From Nostoc sp. 106C (lineage in GTDB: Bacteria; Cyanobacteriota; Cyanobacteriia; Cyanobacteriales; Nostocaceae), in contig NZ_MTAW01000221.1 in the NCBI RefSeq assembly GCF_002154725.1, forward strand, positions 62,001 through 126,000: a DNA stretch of 64,000 nt, in the 5' to 3' direction. The position numbers and the translations under genes are program-made. Numbering within the stretch: position 1 is the first letter of the stretch; the number at the start of each line of letters is the position of its first letter. Of the stretch, positions 55,438 through 64,000 are shown piece by piece. The notes beneath the pieces are model-generated. The model was not told where the DNA came from and did no database searches. It saw nothing but the letters and a program-made list of their open reading frames with translations.

Positions 55438-55971
55438 ATGGCTCTTTTAGATTCCAAAGGTCGCTTGTTCGGTAAAATCAATCTCCTCGATTTAGGTGCT
55501 GTACTAGTGATTGTGCTAGTTATATTCGGCATATTTGTCTTTCCCGGTACTTCCGGTTCTGTGGCCCAAGTGGGTGCAAAAACAGTACCTATGGAAGTAG
55601 ATTTAGTAGTTCGAGGTTTGAATGTCCGCGACCCACAGCAGTTATTTGATAAAGGACTGAAAGCCAATGGTAAAACTAACGTAATTATCCGCAATCAACC
55701 TCACGGTGAAATTGCAATTAAATCAATTCAACAATTACCAAGAACAGTAAATGTTCCCCAACCTGATGGTTCCATTAAAGAGTTACCAGATCCAAAAGCC
55801 AACAATTTTAGTACAGATATGCTGTTGACCTTAGAAGGCAAAGCACAAGTTACTGCAAACGGTCCAGTTTTAGGCAACAGCAAAGTAAAAATTGGTATGC
55901 CATTTGAGTTAGAAGGCTTCAACTACAACTTTAATGCCACTGTCATCGATTTAAGATTGAAAGATAAATAG
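55438..55971 (+). CDS. DUF4330 family membrane-anchored protein
   Basis: A 177-aa protein with an N-terminal LDSKGRLFGKINLLDLGA motif and a single membrane helix (about 18-38), then a soluble beta-rich domain. This is the DUF4330 family, nearly confined to cyanobacteria, function unknown. One gene in its transcript. Confidence 0.85.
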   Translation: MALLDSKGRLFGKINLLDLGAVLVIVLVIFGIFVFPGTSGSVAQVGAKTVPMEVDLVVRGLNVRDPQQLFDKGLKANGKTNVIIRNQPHGEIAIKSIQQLPRTVNVPQPDGSIKELPDPKANNFSTDMLLTLEGKAQVTANGPVLGNSKVKIGMPFELEGFNYNFNATVIDLRLKDK

Positions 55972-56571
55972 GTTAGTTTATCGGCAACACCAATAAGCTT
56001 GACTTTGTCCACATCAAACAAACTAACTGTGTCTTTACAATCTGGCGACAGCAAGAAGGCTAAACACACTGTTAAATAAGGGTTTTACTGTATGCATAAA
56101 CGCTTTTTAAGTAGTTGGCGCAGGCATCACAAATATGGAAAATGGATAAGGTCGAGCTAGTTGGTAAATTGGCTATGAGGATCTAGTTGGTTCCGTGGTT
56201 GGCAAGTAATAAAACTGTATCCAAGGATCAAAAATCTGTGTAGAAACTACCGATACGGGGTAGGATAGGACATCGACAATTAAAAATGAAAGTGTTAAAA
56301 CGCCAGTAATAGATGTAAGTTTGATCGACCTGTCTTACCTAACCTCCCATACTTCGAGGAAAGGAGGAAATGTAAAAATCAGGGTTTTAAGCTTCTACTT
56401 TGATCGCACAGAGGTCAAATCACCTTTATCGAACTCAGGTTAATTAAGTTTTCACTGAAAAAATATCCAAATTTATATTTGGGAAGATTTTGGGGAAACC
56501 TGCTGGACTAAATAATTATTTTTTCTTCTAGTTAGAGAATTTTTGGACTCAGTAGACGAAGTAATAGAGCC
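55972..56571. other. Intergenic region, 600 bp, no gene seen
   Basis: AT-rich DNA with a weak cctcc...ggagg dyad near 56343-56369. I see no tRNA, ORF or terminator of note. Long enough to host an untranslated leader or a small RNA, but I have no evidence for one. Confidence 0.5.
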
Positions 56572-57138
56572 TTGAATAAGCTATTGTTTACAGGTAAATC
56601 TTTTCGCTTTATGGCTTTCGCCCTACCGCTCTTAATGTGGTGGGGATATAAGGAAGTGAAAAACCAGATTGTACAGCCGCAAGCGGTCTTAGTTTTAGGC
56701 GGTTCCACAAAAAATTTAGAGCGAGAAAAATTTACAGCTGATTTTGCTAAGAGGCATCCAAATTTACCAATTTGGATTAGTGGCGGTAGTCCACCTAGAT
56801 CGACTCAAAAGGTGTTTACTAAAGCTGGAGTTGATCCTGACCGTTTACACTTGGATTATGAAGCAGTAGATACAGTTACTAATTTTACAACGTTGGTCGA
56901 TGATTTGCAAGCTCACGGCATCAAGAGTGTTTATTTAATTACCTCTGACTTCCACATGCGTCGTGCTAGTGTCATTGGTGAGATTGTTCTAGGTAGTCGG
57001 GGTATTGAGTTCAAAACCGTGCCAGTTCCTTCTGAAAAACCACCAGAACCTATAGAAAAATCTCTTCGTGATGGGGCTAGAGCTATACTTTGGGTAGCAA
57101 CTGGTTACACGGGTGCAGAGGAGACGAAGAATAAATAG
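56572..57138 (+). CDS. YdcF family (DUF218) membrane protein
   Basis: A 188-aa protein with an N-terminal membrane helix (about 8-25) and a DUF218/YdcF-SanA domain: VLVLGGSTKNLEREKFTADF, ISGGSPPRSTQKV, then LDYEAVDTVTNF and TSDFHMRRA, the conserved His-containing loop. Homologues (SanA, ElyC) affect envelope polymer metabolism. No ATG exists at the start; TTG at 56572 is used, with a tagag box upstream. Followed by a repeat cluster. Confidence 0.85.
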   Translation: MNKLLFTGKSFRFMAFALPLLMWWGYKEVKNQIVQPQAVLVLGGSTKNLEREKFTADFAKRHPNLPIWISGGSPPRSTQKVFTKAGVDPDRLHLDYEAVDTVTNFTTLVDDLQAHGIKSVYLITSDFHMRRASVIGEIVLGSRGIEFKTVPVPSEKPPEPIEKSLRDGARAILWVATGYTGAEETKNK

Positions 57139-57149
57139 GGACAAGGAAG

Positions 57150-57395
57150 CGTGGGAAGTGTGGGAGAGGGCGGGGAGAAATGGAACAAGGTGAGACAGCG
57201 CTGCGGGAGGGGAGCCACTGCGTTGGTGTTAGCGTAGCGGTAGCGACGTAGGAGCGTCGGCAGTCCGGTCTTGGGGGTCTCCCCCAGGAGGAACTGCCGA
57301 AAGGGTTTCCCGGCTTGGTCGCCGGAGGCGGAAGGGCAGCAAGTGGCGTTTTCCCTCCGCAGGCGACTGCGAATCCGAAGGAGAGACAAATTACT
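57150..57395. repeat. GC-rich palindromic repeat cluster
   Basis: Between the YdcF-like gene and proA: cggcagtcc...ggaactgccg forms a large stem with gggggtctccccc inside (57258-57301). Further G-rich runs occur on both sides, and a gtagcggtagcgacgtaggagcg stretch. Base composition contrasts sharply with neighbouring AT-rich spacer, as for other dispersed repeats here. Confidence 0.65.
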
Positions 57396-57415
57396 CTTGA
57401 CTCGCCAAAGTGGTT

Positions 57416-58723
57416 TTAAAGCAAATCCTGATGAGTAAATGACTTAGCATTTGCGCCAGTGTAGGTAGCTACAATATGACCATCGCCAGTTATTTGATAC
57501 TTGTACGTTACCAATCCTTCTAAACCAACAGGGCCTCTGGGGGGCATTTGTTGAGTACTGATCCCAACTTCTGCACCAAAACCGTAGCGGAAACCATCAG
57601 CAAAGCGCGTAGAACAGTTATGGTAAACTCCTGCTGCATTCACCAATCCTATAAAAGTTTCAGCAGCCGCTAAATCTTCAGTGACTATGGCTTCTGTATG
57701 ACGCGAACCATATTCGTTAATATGAGCGATCGCATCTTCTAAGGAATCTACAATTTTAATTGCCAAAATCAAATCGCTGTATTCTGTTTCCCAATCTTTT
57801 GCTGTTGTGCTGTAAATATGAGGCAGAATCTTGCGAGTGCGTTCATCACCTCTTAATTCCACATGATTTTCTTGTAAAGCGGCGGCTACTTTGGGGAGAA
57901 ATGCTGGTGCAATACTTGCGTGAACTAGCAAGGTTTCAATGGCATTACAAGCTGCGGGATATTGAATTTTAGCATCAACGGCAATGCTTACTGCTTTGGC
58001 AACATCAGCGGCTTTATCTACATAAACATGACAAATACCATCAGCATGACCAAGTACTGGAATTCGGGTATTTTCTTGCACGAAGCGGACAAAAGAATTA
58101 GAACCTCTAGGAATAATTAAATCTACATATTTATCTAAATTTAAAAGCTCTAAAGTTTCTTCCCTAGTTGTTAGCAACTGCACTGCATCTGGACTAACAG
58201 CAGTTTGTGATAAACCTTGCTTAATTGCTTTTACAATAGCTTCGCAAGAACGGATAGCTTCTTTGCCACCTTTGAGGATGACACCATTCCCTGATTTGAT
58301 AGCCAAAGAAACGATTTGAATTGCGGCTTCTGGACGTGCTTCAAAAATAATGCCCAAAACGCCTAAAGGACAAGTAATCCGCTTAAGAACCAAGCCTGTA
58401 TCAATTTCGCGGTGAATTTGGACTTTCCCTACCGGATCGGCTAGCTTACCGACATCTCTGACTCCCGCGATCGCATCTCTCAATTTGTGTTCATCCAACT
58501 GCAAGCGTTTATACAGTGGTTTAGCAATACCATCAGCAGTAGCGGCTTCACAATCAGCAATATTTGCCTGCAAGATTTCATCTCTTGCCGATTCTAAAGC
58601 TTGGGCGATCGCTTCAATAGCTTGATTTTTCGCTTCAGTCGAGATAACTGCCAGCTTACTTGCTGCTTGGCGGGTTTTTTGAGCGATCGCAATTAGGGGA
58701 GAGGCAGCTTGGAGAGTAGTCAT
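57416..58723 (-). CDS. proA: Gamma-glutamyl phosphate reductase
   Basis: A 435-aa NADPH-dependent enzyme of proline biosynthesis, reducing gamma-glutamyl phosphate to the semialdehyde. Aldehyde-dehydrogenase fold: [20 protein letters not shown] (residues about 122-141), catalytic Cys in [13 protein letters not shown] (about 255-267) and [20 protein letters not shown] near the C-terminus. Length typical. No proB adjacent. Confidence 0.94.
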   Translation of the reverse strand: MTTLQAASPLIAIAQKTRQAASKLAVISTEAKNQAIEAIAQALESARDEILQANIADCEAATADGIAKPLYKRLQLDEHKLRDAIAGVRDVGKLADPVGKVQIHREIDTGLVLKRITCPLGVLGIIFEARPEAAIQIVSLAIKSGNGVILKGGKEAIRSCEAIVKAIKQGLSQTAVSPDAVQLLTTREETLELLNLDKYVDLIIPRGSNSFVRFVQENTRIPVLGHADGICHVYVDKAADVAKAVSIAVDAKIQYPAACNAIETLLVHASIAPAFLPKVAAALQENHVELRGDERTRKILPHIYSTTAKDWETEYSDLILAIKIVDSLEDAIAHINEYGSRHTEAIVTEDLAAAETFIGLVNAAGVYHNCSTRFADGFRYGFGAEVGISTQQMPPRGPVGLEGLVTYKYQITGDGHIVATYTGANAKSFTHQDLL

Positions 58724-58793
58724 ATCACAGAATAACCGTCAAGTATGGCACAAATCTTTGGCTTTTACCCATCCTATCAACCTTAGTTAGTTA

Positions 58794-58858
58794 TTTGTCA
58801 TTGGTCATTTGCCATTGGTCAAGAATCAAGCTCAAAAGTCATAATTTATGACTTTTGA
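58794..58858. repeat. STRR heptads and 27-bp hairpin
   Basis: ttggtca/tttgcca-type heptads (58794-58822) precede a hairpin tcaaaagtcata-att-tatgacttttga (58832-58858, perfect 12-bp arms). Located in the divergent spacer of proA and the following M48 gene; likely dispersed-repeat DNA. Confidence 0.6.
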
Positions 58859-59008
58859 ATTGATTGTCTTCCCTTGCTTTCCTCATCTGCCAATCACTTA
58901 AGATAATTTATACCGCTGGTATTTGAAGTTTTACGAAATAGCGATGACGAGTGTTGGATCTATTGAGTATTGATCGATCAATTACTACTCCTTTGCCAAG
59001 GAGATACT

Positions 59009-61006
59009 ATGTCATTGCAATCTGGATTAGATGCCTTTAACCAAGGACGTTATCAGGAAGCCGTTCAAATACTGGAACAATTCTGCCGGAATGCTGTAGA
59101 TCAAAATTCCTCAGATTATCTTTCAGCACAGATGTGGCTAATGAAAGCCTATCAAGGCACAGGGGAAATCGAAAAAGCGACCATCCTGTGTCAAAAGTTG
59201 ATGATGAGCGACAATCCCCAGGTGCGGAGTTGGGCAGAACAAGCTCGCCAATCCTTCCCGCAAGCACCAGCAACCCAGTCTAGACCAATGTCCCAAGCCG
59301 GACGTGCGGCGACGGCTGGTGTCACATTAGCAATGGGTGGTGTAGGAGGAAGCCTAGTATTAGCTTCTGGCGTCACCATTACCTTGCTGTTTGGGATGGT
59401 GTTAGCTTTAGGTTTGAGTTTAGTATTTATTTTGGGTAGTAACGATCCACTGCAAGGGTTAGCGATCGCGATCGCTATTACTATAGTTTTTAATCTTGCT
59501 GCCTTTTTCCTGTCACCCTTTCTCTTGGATTTAACCCAACGTTGGCTTTACCAAACGCGCTGGGTAGATTTAGCAGAAATTGAAAGCCTCAGTCCCGAGA
59601 CAGCGAGAGTTATTCAGCAAGTCTGTCAACAGAAGAACCTGAAAACTCCTAGATTGGGCATTATTAACGACCAAAACCCCACAGCTTTTACTTACGGCTC
59701 ACTGCCTAATAGCGCTCGGTTAGTCGTCAGCCAAGGGCTTTTCACTTATCTAGATGATGATGAAATTGCTACTGTCTACGCTCACGAATTAGGGCACATC
59801 GTCCATTGGGACTTTGCAGTGATGACAGCAGCTTCTACCCTAGTGCAAATTTGCTACTTAATTTACAGTACAGCCAACAGATTTGGTCGTGGTGGCGGCG
59901 ATAGTAAAATCAAAGACGCCTTGCAGACGGCTGCCCTTGTTGCATATATATTCTATATTGTCGGCACTTACCTACTACTGTATCTTTCCCGTACAAGAGA
60001 ATACTTTGCTGACCATTTTGCTGCGGAAACCACGGGCAATCCCAATGGACTGTCCCGCGCTTTGGTGAAAATTGCCTACGGCATTTTGGAAGAAGGCTCT
60101 CGGACGCAAGAACCTAGCCGTTTAATTGAAGGAACGCGCGCCTTAGGCATTTATGACCCAAAAGCTGCTGCTTCTACTGGAACCGCCTACCGTATTGCTT
60201 CCGATCCCCAAAAAATTGGTCGCGTCTTTTTGTGGGATATATTTAACCCTTGGGGCTGGTGGATGGAGTTAAATTCCACTCACCCACTCACTGGTAAACG
60301 AGTCCGCGCCCTTAGCACCTATGCAGAACAGTTGGGATTACCAATTGAGTTTGATATGGGGCGAGTCATGGGTGAAGGAAAGAATCTCAATCGAAGTAAG
60401 CTTTACGGTAATTTCTTTTTAGATGTAGTGCTGTACGGCGCTGAAACCATCGGTTTTATAGTTGGCTTGGTCATAGGCATTATTCTATTGTCTAGTTCCC
60501 CTCATTTCGGTTTGGTATTTGGCGCACCACTTATTGGCTTAGGCTTAGGAATCGTGGTCAAAGCCTTGGTAATGTTCCCAGACTATAAACAAGCACCGGA
60601 AACGGACATTTTAACTCTGATGTCAGACCCCTATGCCAGTCCGTTGCGGGGTCAACCTGCAAAACTGCAAGGACAACTTATAGGTCGCGGCGACGCAGGG
60701 AATAAATTTGGTTCTGATTTAAAAATTCAAGATCGTAGTGGGATGCTTTATCTACACTACGCCTCACGTTTTGGACCCATCGGCAATTTCTTGTTTGGCA
60801 TGAAGCGAGTGCAAAGCTTGATTGGTGAACAAGTGGGGGCTGTGGGTTGGTTCCGTCGTGGGGTTGCTCCTTGGATGGATCTGATTCAACTCCAGAGCGA
60901 TAGTGGTACGGTTGTCAATAGTTACCACCGCTTCTGGTCATTTATTCTGGGTGGTGGAACAATTATCTTGGGATTGGCCTTGACGATATTTATAAGCAGC
61001 AGTTAG
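59009..61006 (+). CDS. M48 family metalloprotease with N-terminal TPR and membrane helices
   Basis: A 665-aa HtpX-related zinc protease. Residues 1-80 resemble a TPR (LDAFNQGRYQEAVQILEQF). Two membrane helices (about 110-185) precede the catalytic AHELGHIVHWDF (about residues 253-264) and the later Glu in YFADHFAAE. Two more hydrophobic segments (about 470-530) and a C-terminal soluble part (about 545-640) follow. The ATG at 59009 is chosen for its strong aaggagata site; the longer frame from 58970 is not needed. Probable membrane protein quality control. Confidence 0.88.
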   Translation: MSLQSGLDAFNQGRYQEAVQILEQFCRNAVDQNSSDYLSAQMWLMKAYQGTGEIEKATILCQKLMMSDNPQVRSWAEQARQSFPQAPATQSRPMSQAGRAATAGVTLAMGGVGGSLVLASGVTITLLFGMVLALGLSLVFILGSNDPLQGLAIAIAITIVFNLAAFFLSPFLLDLTQRWLYQTRWVDLAEIESLSPETARVIQQVCQQKNLKTPRLGIINDQNPTAFTYGSLPNSARLVVSQGLFTYLDDDEIATVYAHELGHIVHWDFAVMTAASTLVQICYLIYSTANRFGRGGGDSKIKDALQTAALVAYIFYIVGTYLLLYLSRTREYFADHFAAETTGNPNGLSRALVKIAYGILEEGSRTQEPSRLIEGTRALGIYDPKAAASTGTAYRIASDPQKIGRVFLWDIFNPWGWWMELNSTHPLTGKRVRALSTYAEQLGLPIEFDMGRVMGEGKNLNRSKLYGNFFLDVVLYGAETIGFIVGLVIGIILLSSSPHFGLVFGAPLIGLGLGIVVKALVMFPDYKQAPETDILTLMSDPYASPLRGQPAKLQGQLIGRGDAGNKFGSDLKIQDRSGMLYLHYASRFGPIGNFLFGMKRVQSLIGEQVGAVGWFRRGVAPWMDLIQLQSDSGTVVNSYHRFWSFILGGGTIILGLALTIFISSS

Positions 61007-61050
61007 CCTGTTCCCAGAGCATTTCTAATTTATCCAAGCTGTAATTTGCT

Positions 61051-61081
61051 AGGGGCAGTGAATCACTGCCCCTATTTTTTT
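61051..61081 (+). terminator. Intrinsic terminator between convergent genes
   Basis: aggggcagtg and cactgcccct form a perfect 10-bp stem with a 3-base loop, followed by atttttttt. A textbook rho-independent terminator for the M48 gene. Confidence 0.85.
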
Positions 61082-61133
61082 GTAGCAAATGGCCTTTTAC
61101 CTCCTGAAGAAACTACGGTAGTTGCGATCGCCT

Positions 61134-64000
61134 TTAAAACTCTAGCTTAGACGCTAGCAACGCACTAGTTTTTTCTCTATCTAAAGGACGTGAGAACAAG
61201 TAACCTTGGGCTTGGTCACATTCCAACAATCTAAGTTGTACCAACTGGTTGATCGTTTCTACCCCTTCCGCAACTACACTCATCCCTAGGTTGTGCGCCA
61301 AGGTAATAATGGCTCGAATAATGGCCAATTGGTCACCATCGCGATCGATTTGATTGACAAAAGAGCGGTCAATTTTTAGAACATCAATAGGGAAATGGTG
61401 CAAATAAGCTAGGGATGAGTAACCTGTCCCAAAGTCATCAATACATAATTGCAGACCAAAAGCTTTGAGTTTTTCCAGAACAGTAGCAGCCTTTTCAGGG
61501 CTAGTGATAATTGCACTTTCAGTGATTTCTAGCTTTAAGCTACTGGGATCAAGACCAGTCTCTTGCAGAATTTGGTCGATTTGCTCAACTAGATGGGGTT
61601 GAGAAAACTGTTTACCAGAAAGGTTGACATTGATCGTCAAGGGCTTCATTGCTGGAAATTGTAGCTGCCACTGCCGCAACTGTTGGCAAGATTCACGTAG
61701 TACCCATTGACTAATCGGGACGATTAGCCCAGTTTCTTCGGCTACTGGAATAAACTCACTTGGTGAGATGAGTCCTCGTTCTGGATGCTGCCAGCGAACT
61801 AGGGCTTCAAATCCTGTAATCTTTCCTGTGGCAACGGACACAATTGGCTGATAGAAAACTTGCAACTCCTGACGCTCTATTGCCCAGCGCAAGTCGGTTT
61901 CTAACTGCAAAAGCGCTACTGCTCGGTCATACATAGTAGTGTCAAAGACAATATGCCAAGCTTTACCCTGCTCTTTAGCACGGTACAGGGCAGTATCAGC
62001 ATCTCGGAGCAAATCAGCAGGTTGATTATAGCCAGTCGTACTTAAGGCAATGCCAATGCTGGCAGTTGTAAATACTTCATATCCATGTAAGTTGAACGGT
62101 AACTTGAGTAATTGATGGATTTGTTCCGCTATCCGGGTAGCGTCGTCAATGCTTTTAATGTCGGAAAGCAAGATTGTAAACTCGTCTCCGCCTAAACGAG
62201 CCACAATATCTTCAGACTGTAGACAGCTTTGCAGGCGTTGGGCAAATGCTACCAGTAGTTGATCGCCAACCAAGTGTCCGAGGCTATCATTGACAACTTT
62301 AAAACGATCGAGGTCTAGAAATAGAACGGCAAATAAGTCATCTGGGTAGCTCTTTACTCTTTCTATGGCTTGTCCTAACCTGTCCATAAATAAAACTCGG
62401 TTGGGCAACCCAGTAAGAGCATCGTAGAACGCATGGCGGACTAACTTCTCCTCCATCTGTTTACGCTCAGTAATATCTGTAGCAATTCCCTCGATGCGAA
62501 CAGGCTGACCACTAGTGTTATAGGTCAAATGGCTGCGGTTCAAGAGCCAGCGTACCTGTCCATCAGGTCTGATAATTCGGTATTCTAGTTCTTGATTTCC
62601 AGTCAAGAATAACGGTTGAATTGCAGCCTGAACCCGTTGTTGATCCTCTGGGTGAATGACTTCAAACCAAAGGTTCAAGTTATCAAAGAATTCAGATGCC
62701 GGACGACCATAAATCTTTAGGACAGCAGGATTGAGATAGAGGGTCTCAAAAGTATCGGCTGAAATCGACCAGACGACATCTTCAATAGAACACAAAATTC
62801 CATCCAGACGTTGTTTGCTTTCCTGTAAAGCGTCTTCTGCCAGTTTGCGATCGGTGATGTTAGTAATCATCCCTAAGACCCCAGCATAATTCCCTTGCTC
62901 GTCAAACATTGGGGCACAAGAAACGATGGCCCACAAATCTGAGCCGTCCTGACAGCGGAATTTGAAATCATGTGTCTCGTTAATTCCCTGATGACGACGC
63001 TCAAGGTAGGTGTTAGCAATCTCCACCCCCTCTGCATCCATAAAGGAGAACAGCGTCGCACCCAGCATCTGGTCTGTCGTGTAGCCCAACATAGTTGCCA
63101 TCTGTTGGTTGACAAAGGAGGTCTGGTTATTCTCATCAAGTACCCAGATGCCTTCAGTTGCCGTTTCCACAATGCGGCGATACTGTTCTTCTCGCTGCCG
63201 TAAAGTCTCAAGAGCCTGCAAATGCTCGGTAATATCGGTCTGAACACCAATAAAGTGAGTTAAATACCCAAGGGCATCAAACACAGGAGCTAGGTAGAGT
63301 TCATGCCAAAACAGAGTCCCGTCTTTACGATAATTGCGTAAAATAACATGGCATTCTCTTTGTTCTTGTATGGCTGTACGCAACTCGCTTAAGGCTGGCT
63401 GGTTATGGTCGGTTCCGCGTAAGAAGCGGCAGTTACGTCCAATGACTTCATCTGCGGAGTAGCCTGTAATGGCTTCAAAAGCTGGATTGACGTAAATAAT
63501 TGGATTGTCTGGTTGATTGGGATCTGTGAGAATAATCCCGTTACTGCTAGCAGCGATCGCACGTTCCATCAGATGTAAGCGTGTCTCTGGCTGCTGGAGT
63601 GCGATCGCTGGTGCTTGGGCAAAAGCAGGGTTTACATATTCCAACTTTGCCTGAACATCTGTAATTTCAATTGCATCTCCTAGCTTTTGGGTGTTCATAT
63701 CCATGAATATGAACAGCGCCACCAGCTTACCCTCGTAATTAACGACTTTGGCAGAAATTTTAGATGTAAAGGTATCTCCGTTAACTCTTTTGAGTTGTAC
63801 TGCACAATGCTTAACGGAATTGCCACTTTGAAGCTGACTAGCCAACTGATTCCACTCTCCAGGATTGGCGTAAAAATCAGGGGTGATTTTGTCGAGGGTT
63901 TTGCTCGACTCAACTCCAAAAAAAGGTTCTAAATTCTGGTTTTTAAATAAAATTTGATTGCTTTCCAAGCACACAATTGCGACAGGAAATGGGCTGAGTT
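61134..64000 (-). CDS. LOV/PAS-GGDEF-EAL signalling protein (5' end outside window)
   Basis: At least 954 residues are visible; the frame stays open at the right edge, and residues PVAIVCLES precede the first GTG at 63974, so the N-terminus is cut. Numbering from that GTG: PAS-like (about 1-100), LOV-type PAS (about 135-250) with GRNCRFLRG, adduct Cys182, and IGVQTDIT, PAS (about 255-380), PAS (about 385-500), GGDEF (about 510-670, intact LGGDEF) and EAL (about 685-935, FEALVRW and DDFGTGYSSL intact). Both c-di-GMP synthesis and hydrolysis motifs are preserved, so it may be light-modulated in either direction. Confidence 0.9.
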   Translation of the reverse strand, partial: LSPFPVAIVCLESNQILFKNQNLEPFFGVESSKTLDKITPDFYANPGEWNQLASQLQSGNSVKHCAVQLKRVNGDTFTSKISAKVVNYEGKLVALFIFMDMNTQKLGDAIEITDVQAKLEYVNPAFAQAPAIALQQPETRLHLMERAIAASSNGIILTDPNQPDNPIIYVNPAFEAITGYSADEVIGRNCRFLRGTDHNQPALSELRTAIQEQRECHVILRNYRKDGTLFWHELYLAPVFDALGYLTHFIGVQTDITEHLQALETLRQREEQYRRIVETATEGIWVLDENNQTSFVNQQMATMLGYTTDQMLGATLFSFMDAEGVEIANTYLERRHQGINETHDFKFRCQDGSDLWAIVSCAPMFDEQGNYAGVLGMITNITDRKLAEDALQESKQRLDGILCSIEDVVWSISADTFETLYLNPAVLKIYGRPASEFFDNLNLWFEVIHPEDQQRVQAAIQPLFLTGNQELEYRIIRPDGQVRWLLNRSHLTYNTSGQPVRIEGIATDITERKQMEEKLVRHAFYDALTGLPNRVLFMDRLGQAIERVKSYPDDLFAVLFLDLDRFKVVNDSLGHLVGDQLLVAFAQRLQSCLQSEDIVARLGGDEFTILLSDIKSIDDATRIAEQIHQLLKLPFNLHGYEVFTTASIGIALSTTGYNQPADLLRDADTALYRAKEQGKAWHIVFDTTMYDRAVALLQLETDLRWAIERQELQVFYQPIVSVATGKITGFEALVRWQHPERGLISPSEFIPVAEETGLIVPISQWVLRESCQQLRQWQLQFPAMKPLTINVNLSGKQFSQPHLVEQIDQILQETGLDPSSLKLEITESAIITSPEKAATVLEKLKAFGLQLCIDDFGTGYSSLAYLHHFPIDVLKIDRSFVNQIDRDGDQLAIIRAIITLAHNLGMSVVAEGVETINQLVQLRLLECDQAQGYLFSRPLDREKTSALLASKLEF

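Overview
This window looks like chromosomal DNA of a filamentous, heterocyst-forming cyanobacterium (Nostoc/Nostocales type). The evidence is a dense scatter of the HIP1 octamer GCGATCGC, heptanucleotide STRR repeats between genes, AT-rich spacers, and gene families largely restricted to cyanobacteria (Ycf45-like R3H ATPase, DUF3386, DUF4330, Mo-nitrogenase C-terminal family, KtrA/KtrB, tocopherol genes). I see no rRNA, tRNA, CRISPR array, prophage or transposase. Mobile DNA is limited to small non-coding elements.

Layout. 0-8.4 kb: a partial R3H/AAA ATPase gene; a divergent NmrA-type reductase/LysR regulator pair; small DUF proteins; and two paralogous GAF-LuxR regulators that bracket a DJ-1/PfpI (isonitrile-hydratase-like) gene. 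8.4-11.6 kb: a 21-bp minisatellite, a large palindrome, two overlapping genes of unknown function (one a lipoprotein) and a lone amino-acid-type solute-binding lipoprotein. 11.7-16.1 kb: a complete sugar ABC importer operon on the minus strand. 16.1-18.8 kb: a 150-bp MITE with a 9-bp target duplication, a small conserved protein, a CLC chloride transporter and a long hairpin element. 18.8-25.9 kb: a signalling cluster of a REC-wHTH-Hpt-REC-REC-GGDEF regulator, a hybrid histidine kinase with an ETR1-type ethylene-binding N-terminus, and a CheY-like receiver. 26-38 kb: a Mo-nitrogenase C-terminal family gene, a GyrA-type topoisomerase subunit, lnt, a PstS-like protein, a lumenal pentapeptide protein, YraN, queA and a TPR protein. 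38-45 kb: ktrB/ktrA, the tocopherol pair (gamma-tocopherol methyltransferase and homogentisate phytyltransferase), a TPR protein, a cobA-hemD fusion and coaE. 46-49.2 kb: a decayed gene and an arsenic operon (arsR, a tiny membrane ORF, acr3, arsC) with three matching inverted-repeat operator candidates. 49.4-64 kb: an HD-GYP response regulator, an MnmD-like methyltransferase, a sulfurtransferase, a PPP phosphatase, two M48 metalloproteases, DUF4330, a YdcF-like protein, proA and a partial LOV-PAS-GGDEF-EAL protein running off the right edge.

Functional themes are signalling (ethylene-type receptor, blue-light-type LOV, and c-di-GMP enzymes of GGDEF, EAL and HD-GYP type), transport (sugar, K+, Cl-, arsenite), and housekeeping tetrapyrrole, CoA, proline, queuosine and lipoprotein functions. 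The points I most want checked are the ethylene-receptor phosphorelay cluster, the three ars operators with the 29-codon ORF overlapping acr3, the MITE with its target-site duplication, and the twin GAF-LuxR/DJ-1 island.
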